A DNA stretch of 20,398 bases from a virus. The stretch's first letter is position 1. Every line of letters starts with the position of its first letter. Positions 5,811 to 10,652 of this stretch are shown one piece after another. A model generated the notes under the pieces. That model was not told where the DNA came from. It did no database searches and worked only from the letters and a program-made list of their open reading frames with translations. The stretch is taken from positions 1 through 20,398 of the IMG/VR virus record IMGVR_UViG_3300021964_000720. The stretch is one strand, 5' to 3'. The position numbers and the translations under genes were made by a program.

Positions 5811-6445
5811 TAGAATTAATTAATGACGATTGCCGTAATCACGTTTCACGGATCGCGGAGCACGATAACTGTTTAGTAATTTATGATCCACCTTATGATG
5901 AGTGGGATCAAGTAATCAATGTTGAGGCTACATCTAAAATAGCTTTTACATCACCACAAAGACGACATGAAACAGAAAATATTTTAGGGAAACCAAGAAA
6001 CGAAATCGTTTGGTTTTTTAAAGATGGTAGATGGGTGAGTAAAAACTTACCGCGGATCACGCACAACTATATTTTTATTTATGGGAAGACGAGTGATGCA
6101 GCCGTGGGCCCTGATCAAGAAATAAAGACAATGAAAAAAGGATACACCTCCATTGGTAAAGATAATTTAGGTCCACGAATATTTACAACCAAACCACGTA
6201 AACATTTAAACAGCGTGTTAGAATATCCGCGTAACATGAAAAGCGGATCGTGGGGCAAGCCAATTGGTTTATTAAAAAATGTAATTGAATGGATTGATCC
6301 TGACATTGTTTTTGATTTGTATATGGGCACAGGCTCCGCAGGAAAAGCATGTTTAGAGCTGAATAAATCATACGTAGGAATTGAGAAAAATAGCGATGTA
6401 TTCGAAAAAACGAAGGCTCATTTTAGCCCAGAAAACCGCCAATAA
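5807..6445 (+). CDS. DNA methyltransferase, N4-cytosine/N6-adenine (beta-class order)
   Basis: Transfers a methyl group from S-adenosylmethionine to the amino group of adenine or cytosine in DNA. The 212-residue protein has the catalytic motif IV DPPYDEW (27-33) near the N-terminus, KPIGLLKNVIEW (151-162, the KP..L motif X) and the cofactor loop FDLYMGTGSAGKAC (169-182, motif I) near the C-terminus, followed by GIEKN (191-195). The order IV, then X and I, is that of the beta class (the class of CcrM and many phage enzymes). It is shorter than CcrM and lacks its C-terminal domain; residues 40-145 would recognise the target. No restriction partner is nearby, so host mimicry or protection from restriction is likely. 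I chose the ATG at 5807 (ATGA overlap) over 5777. The gene contains GC-rich words at 5846 and 6050, and its last codons form copy E of the 18-base element. Confidence 0.85.
   Translation: MIELINDDCRNHVSRIAEHDNCLVIYDPPYDEWDQVINVEATSKIAFTSPQRRHETENILGKPRNEIVWFFKDGRWVSKNLPRITHNYIFIYGKTSDAAVGPDQEIKTMKKGYTSIGKDNLGPRIFTTKPRKHLNSVLEYPRNMKSGSWGKPIGLLKNVIEWIDPDIVFDLYMGTGSAGKACLELNKSYVGIEKNSDVFEKTKAHFSPENRQ
5846..5864 (+). repeat. GC-rich word family, copy in methyltransferase gene
   Basis: TCACGGATCGCGGAGCACG. Its first base is codon position 1. It shares CACGGATCGCG exactly with 14938-14948 and 19147-19157, and GCGGAGCACGA (5855-5865) exactly with 17085-17095. A weaker relative, CCGCGGATCACGCAC, lies at 6050-6064 in the same gene. 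Confidence 0.6.
6426..6443 (+). repeat. 18-base intergenic element, copy E
   Basis: GCCCAGAAAACCGCCAAT, spanning the last codons of the methyltransferase gene. Bases 6429-6444 are an exact 16-base inverse of 19836-19851. Confidence 0.65.
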
Positions 6446-6460
6446 TTAGATAAATGTTTT

Positions 6461-6484
6461 AAAATATTATAAAATATTATATAA
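6461..6484 (+). promoter_or_regulatory. AT-rich promoter-like block with direct repeat
   Basis: AAAATATTAT is repeated twice in tandem (6461-6480) and runs into TATTATATAA (6475-6484). TATAAA (6468-6473) could be a -10 box. It sits 36 bases before the ATG at 6521, in the same arrangement (18-base element, AT block, ribosome site) as 4014-4100 and 19837-19925. Confidence 0.4.
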
Positions 6485-6520
6485 GTAAGGCATTAACAAA
6501 TAGAAAGAAAGAAGGCAAAA

Positions 6521-7030
6521 ATGAAAAAACTAAAACAAAAAATAAATAAAATCTTAGTTAACTTTTTAAATGATCAACACGCTAAAGATATTAAAAGCGG
6601 TAAAGAAGAAATTGTTTCTTCTTTTGAGAATGATAAATTTTCAATCGATATTATAACTCGTAAAGATTCAGTTCACCCAACTGATCCAAATAGATTTGAT
6701 ATGGAACTTGTTGGTGATTACGATGCTGTATTCTATTACAAAGATACTAAAAAGAAAGTGTCTAAAGAAGATTTTAAAGCGTGGTGCAGTGAGTTTGTTT
6801 TGGTGGATGTAAAATATGATAGTTGGTTTCATAAAAACGAACAATTTAGAATTACTGATGATGGTCAAAATGTTTTTATAATTCTTGATGGTTCAGCATC
6901 AGAACTTTATGATATTGAAACTGAGTTTTTCACTGAGTCTTATCATGATGCTTTAAACAAATGTCTTGAGGATGCAGGAATTGAGTTCGATCCTTATAGC
7001 CGTTCAACTTTACAAGTGGTGGCTCAATAA
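6521..7030 (+). CDS. Unknown 169-residue early protein
   Basis: No family recognised. The N-terminus is a basic helix (MKKLKQKINKILVNF), followed by an acidic, strand-rich body with many Asp, Phe and Tyr residues (for example YDAVFYYKD and WCSEFVLVDVKYDSWF). There is a single cysteine near residue 90 and another near 148, with no metal-site spacing. The start is preceded by AGAAGG, a modest ribosome site. The stop codon lies in the loop of a 7 bp hairpin that may serve as a weak terminator, so this gene may be expressed partly as its own unit from the AT block upstream. Confidence 0.7.
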   Translation: MKKLKQKINKILVNFLNDQHAKDIKSGKEEIVSSFENDKFSIDIITRKDSVHPTDPNRFDMELVGDYDAVFYYKDTKKKVSKEDFKAWCSEFVLVDVKYDSWFHKNEQFRITDDGQNVFIILDGSASELYDIETEFFTESYHDALNKCLEDAGIEFDPYSRSTLQVVAQ

Positions 7031-7038
7031 AGAGCCAC
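7019..7038 (+). terminator. Weak intrinsic terminator or attenuator hairpin
   Basis: GTGGCTC (7019-7025) pairs perfectly with GAGCCAC (7032-7038) around AATAAA, which contains the stop codon of the gene ending at 7030. Only four T follow (TTTTAAAAGG), so termination would be partial. Confidence 0.4.
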
Positions 7039-7058
7039 TTTTAAAAGGAGAAAGAAAT

Positions 7059-8126
7059 ATGTACGGAAACAATCATTTTGAAGACACACCACAAACTGTT
7101 TTAAAAACAGTGTCTAATCATCGTGGTAATCCTAATACTAAAATTCGTTGGGATGTTGAATTATCTTCAGGAGAAAACGCGCAAGAAAATTATTTCACGT
7201 TGCGCGTTTCAATTATTATTGATGAAAAAATTGTACCTAATCTTTTTGGGTTACATGTTCAAAATCTTTCTAAAGATTTTGATAAGGCAGCTGCTAAAGC
7301 AAAAGAGTTTGTGCAGGAAGGTGATCTTTTCACTTGGGAAAATGGCCAATCACAATCTATTAATCGTGGTTCTACTTTTCGTTTTGGTAAATACATCGGT
7401 CAATCTTTTGTTGATGTAGCAAATGATGATCCTAGCTACTTTTTATATATTCGTAGTTGGGCTAAAAAGTCTTTACTTGATAGCAAGCGCCTGCAGGTTA
7501 ATAAGCAAGCATTATTAGATGATGTAGAAGCAAATAAAATTGCGGATGATGTTTTTCAAGCAAAACAAAAACAAGACATTGAGAACAAAGAAAAAAGAGC
7601 TCTACAAGCTTTAAACTCTAATTATGTAGGTAACATTGATGAGGCTATTGAGGTAGAGGCTACTGTTCTTCATGTTAAGACGGGTGAAAGTGATTTTGGT
7701 TTTTGGACTAAAACAAAATTAATTGATGATGCAGGAAACATCTTCATTTACTGGAATGATGTTTTTGGTTCTTCAACATGCATTGATGCGGTATCGGACA
7801 GCAATTTTGGTGACGGATATAGAAATCACGGTCAAATTCTTTCTTGTTCAAAAGGTGACCGCGTTAAGTTCAAAGCGACTGTAAAAGATCACTTTGAAGA
7901 CAAGTTTTATTTTGGTGCTAAGACCACTAAAATATCGCGTGTGCGTAAGTTAGAAATTGTTTTTTTAGCTCTTGTCGATGGTTACAGAGCAAACAGCACT
8001 CTTAATGGTAATCTTAAGTATCACGCAGACAATTCTAAAAACTTTAGATTTGTTAATCAAAAAACTAAAAAGGAGATCTCATACAGAGATCTCCCTAACC
8101 CTGATAAAGGAGAAAGAAATGATTAA
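7059..8126 (+). CDS. ExoX-C-like / OB-like two-domain protein
   Basis: A 355-residue protein. I chose the ATG at 7059, which follows AAAAGGAGAAAG; an in-frame ATG at 6966 lies inside the previous gene. Residues 107-131 (FRFGKYIGQSFVDVANDDPS...) match the small domain at the C-terminus of exodeoxyribonuclease X-like proteins, usually FGKYKGK...DPSYLxWL. Residues about 197-295 (EVEATVLHVKTGESDFGFW ... GNIFIYW ... GDRVKFKATVKDHFEDKFYFGAKTT) resemble the OB-like module with the TVK-H-x(n)-QT pattern found in phage proteins. The N-terminal 100 residues are not recognised, and residues 160-185 are a charged helix. No exonuclease active site is present, so the ExoX-C part is probably a DNA-binding or adaptor module. 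Role in recombination or replication is inferred. Confidence 0.75.
   Translation: MYGNNHFEDTPQTVLKTVSNHRGNPNTKIRWDVELSSGENAQENYFTLRVSIIIDEKIVPNLFGLHVQNLSKDFDKAAAKAKEFVQEGDLFTWENGQSQSINRGSTFRFGKYIGQSFVDVANDDPSYFLYIRSWAKKSLLDSKRLQVNKQALLDDVEANKIADDVFQAKQKQDIENKEKRALQALNSNYVGNIDEAIEVEATVLHVKTGESDFGFWTKTKLIDDAGNIFIYWNDVFGSSTCIDAVSDSNFGDGYRNHGQILSCSKGDRVKFKATVKDHFEDKFYFGAKTTKISRVRKLEIVFLALVDGYRANSTLNGNLKYHADNSKNFRFVNQKTKKEISYRDLPNPDKGERND
8072..8094 (+). repeat. Perfect 9 bp stem-loop before a microprotein gene
   Basis: GGAGATCTC (8072-8080) and GAGATCTCC (8086-8094) form a perfect stem around ATACA, 24 bases ahead of the ATG at 8119 and inside the C-terminal codons of the upstream gene. It has no T run, so control of translation or RNA processing is more likely than termination. 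Confidence 0.45.
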
Positions 8127-8232
8127 ATATATTATCAACGATCTTAAATTAGCGAGCAAGGAAGATTGGATCTACCTTGCTCTTTCATTACCTGTAAGTC
8201 TGGTTGCACTTGCAGATTGGTTTATATTTTAA
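8119..8232 (+). CDS. Membrane microprotein (37 residues)
   Basis: Preceded by an ideal ribosome site AAAGGAGAAAG four bases before the ATG; it overlaps the end of the previous gene by 8 bases. The first half is polar (MIKYIINDLKLASKEDW), and IYLALSLPVSLVALADWFIF is one hydrophobic segment ending the protein, so it is a C-terminally anchored membrane microprotein. The next gene starts 12 bases later with the same ribosome site. Short tail-anchored proteins can act as inhibitors of host membrane enzymes, but no target can be named. Confidence 0.6.
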   Translation: MIKYIINDLKLASKEDWIYLALSLPVSLVALADWFIF

Positions 8233-8244
8233 CAGGAGAAAGAA

Positions 8245-8496
8245 ATGACTAAAAAATCGATTATAAATATAAAAGTTTCAGGAGTTAAAAGATTAAATAA
8301 CTCTTCTAATGGAAACCCGAAATACGAGTTTCATTTTCATAAAGGAGGCATTGCAACAACGCCTTCGGATGCAGGATGGGTGTATGCTTTTAGCACTGAT
8401 ACTTTTTGGGGTAAGTGGGTAGATATTACTTATCACATGACTAAAGCAGGAAAAGCAATTCTGGACTCAATAACTTTAAATAAGCAGGAGCAATAA
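8245..8496 (+). CDS. Unknown 83-residue beta-rich protein
   Basis: Preceded by CAGGAGAAAG. The sequence is strand-rich and looks like a small beta-barrel: a leading basic strand (KKSIINIKVSGVKRL), NSSNGNPKYEFHF, then AGWVYAFSTDTFWGKWVDITYHM. The SSNGNPxYEF part resembles short phage proteins that I cannot name. There is no metal site. Its stop overlaps the next start (TAATG). Given the neighbours (zinc-knuckle and ParB-fold proteins) it may belong to an early accessory cluster. Confidence 0.65.
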   Translation: MTKKSIINIKVSGVKRLNNSSNGNPKYEFHFHKGGIATTPSDAGWVYAFSTDTFWGKWVDITYHMTKAGKAILDSITLNKQEQ

Positions 8497-8741
8497 TGAT
8501 TAAAGGTAATCCGATAGTCAGTAAATGTGTTAATTGCGACGGTCAGTTCCGTCGCAATACTTTTGGTGTAGGATTGAATACCATAGGGAAGGATTTAGAG
8601 TACGCAACATCAGCTAAATCTTTTTATTTTTGTCAGTCAAAATGCGAACAAGAGTTTGCAGAGGCGTGTGCCGAAGCTAACGTTAGGCGTATCGGCGGAA
8701 CGTTAGTCAGGTTTAATAAAGGAGATAGGAGGGCTTCATGA
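8496..8741 (+). CDS. Cys4 zinc-ribbon microprotein
   Basis: An 81-residue protein with CVNC (Cys11, Cys14) and FYFCQSKCEQEF (Cys46, Cys50), a four-cysteine zinc ribbon resembling the TRASH/FCS-type pattern YFCSxxCxxxF, followed by a basic tail (VRRIGGTLVRFNKGDRR). The start is coupled to the upstream stop (TAATG) with GCAGGAG before it, and the stop is coupled to the ParB-fold gene (ATGA). A perfect 10 bp hairpin at 8533-8558 lies in its early codons. Probably binds nucleic acid or a protein partner; not assignable further. Confidence 0.7.
   Translation: MIKGNPIVSKCVNCDGQFRRNTFGVGLNTIGKDLEYATSAKSFYFCQSKCEQEFAEACAEANVRRIGGTLVRFNKGDRRAS
8533..8558 (+). repeat. Perfect 10 bp stem-loop inside the zinc-ribbon gene
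   Basis: ATTGCGACGG (8533-8542) and CCGTCGCAAT (8549-8558) pair fully around TCAGTT, 37 bases into the gene. The stem is GC-rich for this genome and encodes the CDGQFRRN segment. Confidence 0.5.
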
Positions 8742-9505
8742 CTAAAATATTAAAATCTTTTGATTATAAAAAATTTAAATTTATCAAAGGTAATAGGGCC
8801 ATAAACGACCGCCATGTTAACGGTTTAGTTAAAAGCATGGAAAAGAATGGGCTTATTATAAATCCTTCGTGTGTTAACGAAAAGTTAGAAATCATTGAGG
8901 GTCAACATCGTTTAATGGCTTGTGAGATATTAAATCTTCCTTACTATTATTATGTAGTTCCTGGTGCTACTATTGATGATGTTACTATTTTAAATCAAAA
9001 TAGAAAAAACTGGGGCTTTACGGAATGGATGAACCGTTATTCTGAATACAATAATATGGAATATCAAATCTATAAATCATTGTATGAGAAATGGGGCTTT
9101 GATCATTGGAGCACTATATTTCTTTTGTGTCGTACAAAAGGATATCGTAGCCGTGCAGGATTAAAAGATAAGTTTTATGATGGCACACTAAAAATTGAAA
9201 CGTTAGAGCAAGGTAAAAAATGGGCTCAACGTATCATGGACGTCGAACCATATTATAAAAATTATAAAAGACGTGCCTTCATTCAAGCAATGATCCGCGT
9301 GTTTCATGATCGTAATTACAATCATAAAATTTTTATTAATAAATTAAATATGGTTAGAGATAGATTATACGACTGTTCAACAGTCGGTTTATATCTTCAA
9401 CGTATTGATGATATTATGAACTATCAAACACCTAAAAATAAAAGAGTAAATTTTGCGATGCAATGGGGCGATCCAGAATCTATCTTTTCAGATAAAGCAG
9501 CTTAG
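8738..9505 (+). CDS. ParB/sulfiredoxin-fold protein
   Basis: A 255-residue protein with an N-terminal ParB-like domain: NRAINDRHVNGLVKSMEKNG (19-38) corresponds to box I, and LEIIEGQHRLMAC (50-62), with Glu54-Gly55-Gln56-His57-Arg58, to box II, where chromosomal ParB has the nucleotide-binding GxRR or G-E-R-R. Many phage members carry EGQHR. There is no clear helix-turn-helix; the C-terminal 160 residues are rich in aromatic and basic residues (WGFTEWMNRY, KNYKRRAFIQAMIRVFHDR). Coupled upstream by ATGA. Phage proteins of this fold have been proposed as DNA-binding regulators or nucleases; which applies here is open. It is unlikely to be a partition protein because no ParA is present. Confidence 0.8.
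   Translation: MTKILKSFDYKKFKFIKGNRAINDRHVNGLVKSMEKNGLIINPSCVNEKLEIIEGQHRLMACEILNLPYYYYVVPGATIDDVTILNQNRKNWGFTEWMNRYSEYNNMEYQIYKSLYEKWGFDHWSTIFLLCRTKGYRSRAGLKDKFYDGTLKIETLEQGKKWAQRIMDVEPYYKNYKRRAFIQAMIRVFHDRNYNHKIFINKLNMVRDRLYDCSTVGLYLQRIDDIMNYQTPKNKRVNFAMQWGDPESIFSDKAA
9370..9386. repeat. Palindrome in ParB-fold gene
   Basis: CGACTGTTCAACAGTCG is a perfect palindrome of 8 bp arms around one C. It lies inside the coding region and may simply be a coding coincidence or an operator. Confidence 0.3.
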
Positions 9506-9513
9506 GAGGATCA

Positions 9514-9714
9514 ATGAAAAAACTTTTTAATTTTTTTAGGAAGAAGAAAAAAAGAATTGATTTAATTAAATTTCATCTCATGGCTAATCAATACAATGGT
9601 GTGATTGGTTGGCAAGCAAACGATCTTGAAACATTGTACCCTGCAACTGGTGTGTATAGCAAACCAGTTAGAGGAGAAGATACATGGCAAAGAGAAGGGG
9701 GGTTAAAAAAGTAA
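9514..9714 (+). CDS. Small basic protein of unknown role
   Basis: A 66-residue protein with an excellent ribosome site (TAGGAGGATCA) 8 bases after the ParB-fold gene. The N-terminus is very basic (MKKLFNFFRKKKKRIDLIKF), like a nucleic-acid or membrane-surface binding helix. The rest (YNGVIGWQANDLETLYPATGVYSKPVRGED) is polar with several aromatics. No family recognised. Its 3' end overlaps the next gene by about 30 bases if that gene starts at 9684. Confidence 0.6.
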   Translation: MKKLFNFFRKKKKRIDLIKFHLMANQYNGVIGWQANDLETLYPATGVYSKPVRGEDTWQREGGLKK

Positions 9715-9914
9715 TGGGGATGTTTGATGAGTTTCACGATTGTAAATCGTGCAATAGACGCTATCATCAGTGGTTGATGGTAGCAATAAAGAATAGATAT
9801 CCTGATCATTTATGTATCAGGTGCTACAATTTTAAGGATGAACATGAAAAAGAAAGAGAAAAAACTAACACATTACAATCAAATGATCACAGCGAAGACA
9901 AGAAAGTTGCTTGA
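9684..9914 (+). CDS. Cys4 zinc-ribbon microprotein with charged tail
   Basis: A 76-residue protein with CKSC (Cys20, Cys23) and CIRC (Cys44, Cys47) forming a likely zinc ribbon, followed by a Lys/Glu-rich tail. Two starts are possible: 9684, which has AGGAG 7 bases upstream but overlaps the previous gene, or 9714, which begins directly on the previous stop (TAATG) and gives MGMFDEFHDC. I list the longer form because of the better ribosome site. The tail codons overlap the next small gene in another frame for 71 bases. Role unknown. Confidence 0.55.
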   Translation: MAKRRGVKKVMGMFDEFHDCKSCNRRYHQWLMVAIKNRYPDHLCIRCYNFKDEHEKEREKTNTLQSNDHSEDKKVA

Positions 9915-9984
9915 TCAAATGTGTAAGAAAACAAAGCTATCAAGGCCTATGCAATTAGAAAAGATTGTTGAGGAGTCATCATGA
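9844..9984 (+). CDS. Ribbon-helix-helix (Arc/CopG-like) microprotein
   Basis: A 46-residue frame with a good ribosome site (AAGGATGAAC before the ATG). After a basic leader, THYNQMIT is a strand, AKTRKLLDQMCKKTK is the first helix and LSRPMQLEKIVEESS the second; the alternation and the Leu-Ser-Arg turn match ribbon-helix-helix DNA-binding domains, in which two chains pair through the strand. This would make it a small dimeric transcription regulator and a candidate reader of the operator-like repeats in this window. The start overlaps the zinc-ribbon gene, and the end overlaps the next ATG (ATGA). The fold is inferred from pattern only. Confidence 0.55.
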   Translation: MKKKEKKLTHYNQMITAKTRKLLDQMCKKTKLSRPMQLEKIVEESS

Positions 9985-10085
9985 TAACACATATTTTATT
10001 AGGGCTAATTCTTTTAGCCCTAGTTGGTATTGGATTTATGGTGTTCATCATTGGTAAAATAATAGATGAACGTCTTCAAAATTAA
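9981..10085 (+). CDS. Single-span membrane microprotein (34 residues)
   Basis: Begins in the ATGA overlap with the ribbon-helix-helix gene and has GAGGAG upstream. ILLGLILLALVGIGFMVFIIG is one long hydrophobic span, followed by a charged tail KIIDERLQN. It ends in a 4-base tail-to-tail overlap with the leftward gene at 10082. Codons for LGLILLAL form an 8 bp inverted repeat (10001-10021). Function unknown. Confidence 0.5.
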   Translation: MITHILLGLILLALVGIGFMVFIIGKIIDERLQN

Positions 10086-10279
10086 TCCATAAAAAACTTT
10101 GGGTCTTCTTTTACAGGTCCTAGAACTTTTCTCAGGGCCTGTAGACCATCCGATAATACCTGTTCCCACTCTTCTTTTTTTAACACTTTATTATATTGAG
10201 GGTTATAAAATTTAAGAGATACCTCACCACATTGTGGGCACTGAGATATTTTTCTCACAGGACTATTAGGTAACAACAT
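10082..10279 (-). CDS. Small CxxC protein
   Basis: A 65-residue leftward gene. CPQCG (Cys14, Cys17) is one zinc knuckle half, so metal binding would need a dimer. Residues 30-55 look like an amphipathic helix (VLKKEEWEQVLSDGLQALRKVL). A TATAAT box on the minus strand at 10314-10309 and GGCAAAGG just before the ATG suggest that it has its own promoter and ribosome site. It belongs with the leftward island in which the SNF2 helicase lies, but is separated from it by a structured gap. Role unknown. Confidence 0.55.
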   Translation of the reverse strand: MLLPNSPVRKISQCPQCGEVSLKFYNPQYNKVLKKEEWEQVLSDGLQALRKVLGPVKEDPKFFMD

Positions 10280-10308
10280 AACCTTTGCCTTTTTTTAAAT
10301 TTAAGCGA

Positions 10309-10314
10309 ATTATA
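10309..10314 (-). promoter_or_regulatory. -10 box for the small CxxC gene
   Basis: Perfect TATAAT on the minus strand 29 bases before the ATG at 10279. TTGCTC lies 17 bases upstream but is a poor -35 match and falls in an arm of the inverted repeat at 10324-10379. Confidence 0.35.
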
Positions 10315-10323
10315 GGCAATTTT

Positions 10324-10379
10324 TTCCAAGCGAGCAACCTAATTTTGTAAGGAGGAAAATGTGAATTACTCGCTTGGAA
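10324..10379 (+). repeat. 11 bp perfect inverted repeat enclosing a ribosome site
   Basis: TTCCAAGCGAG (10324-10334) and CTCGCTTGGAA (10369-10379) pair perfectly. The 34-base loop holds AAGGAGG (10349-10355), an ATG directly followed by TGA (10359-10364), and a GTG at 10361. See the small frame at 10361. Confidence 0.5.
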
Positions 10380-10447
10380 CTCTAAAAGGGCGGTTCGCCC
10401 TTAAACTCTATCACAGGTTTACTCTCCCGAAATTTTGTAGTTTTTGA
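10361..10447 (+). CDS. Possible 28-residue leader-like frame
   Basis: A GTG 5 bases after a perfect AAGGAGG opens a 28-codon frame (starts MNYSLGTLKGRFAL) ending at TGA 10445-10447. Its early codons are the right arm of the 11 bp inverted repeat and its middle codons are the hairpin at 10386-10402. The last part is antisense to the zinc-finger gene end. The strong ribosome site is the only support. Confidence 0.25.
   Translation: MNYSLGTLKGRFALKLYHRFTLPKFCSF
10386..10402 (-). terminator. Intrinsic terminator of the leftward helicase transcript
   Basis: AAGGGC and GCCCTT arms around a 5-base loop; read leftwards the hairpin is followed by a short T run (TTTTAG). It lies 16 bases past the stop of the zinc-finger gene. 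Confidence 0.5.
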
Positions 10448-10652
10448 AACATTCTGGATCAAGCGGTGGTCCATAGTAGATGCTAACATTGTCGTTGACA
10501 CCCTCGGTCCACGATTGATGGTAGTACTTATTTTCATCGATTTCCCCTTGTGAGTGACAAACCTTACACTGTTCAATGTTTGTCTCTGCTTCAAATGATA
10601 GTTTGACATATCCGTTTCCTTTACAATTGGTGCATGGGATCATATTAACCAT
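10419..10652 (-). CDS. DnaJ-type zinc-finger protein
   Basis: A 77-residue protein with CTNCKGNG (Cys7, Cys10) and CKVCHSQG (Cys29, Cys32). The CxxCxGxG form is that of the DnaJ cysteine-rich domain, here reduced to one zinc site without the J domain. The C-terminal half (ENKYYHQSWTEGVNDNVSIYYGPPLDPECF) is polar and aromatic. Its start overlaps the helicase stop by 13 bases, with GGAG upstream, so it is translationally coupled to the helicase and may be its partner. An alternative start is Met4. A frame at 10382-10609 on the same strand is only a shadow of this gene. Confidence 0.65.
   Translation of the reverse strand: MVNMIPCTNCKGNGYVKLSFEAETNIEQCKVCHSQGEIDENKYYHQSWTEGVNDNVSIYYGPPLDPECFKNYKISGE

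Noticed and set aside
6976-6998. tRNA T-arm-like GTTCGATCC
   Set aside because: The flanking bases do not pair into a T stem and no acceptor or anticodon arms surround it; it is coding sequence.
10001-10021. 8 bp inverted repeat AGGGCTAA/TTAGCCCT as a terminator
   Set aside because: It lies inside the membrane microprotein frame and is not followed by a T run on either strand.
9844-10085. Firm toxin-antitoxin call for the ribbon-helix-helix/membrane peptide pair
   Set aside because: The layout is suggestive, but neither protein matches a named toxin or antitoxin family and phage early regions often contain unrelated microproteins side by side.
10382-10609. 75-codon leftward frame overlapping the DnaJ-like zinc-finger gene
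   Set aside because: Same strand, different frame; the zinc-finger frame has paired CxxCxGxG motifs and coupling to the helicase, this one has neither.
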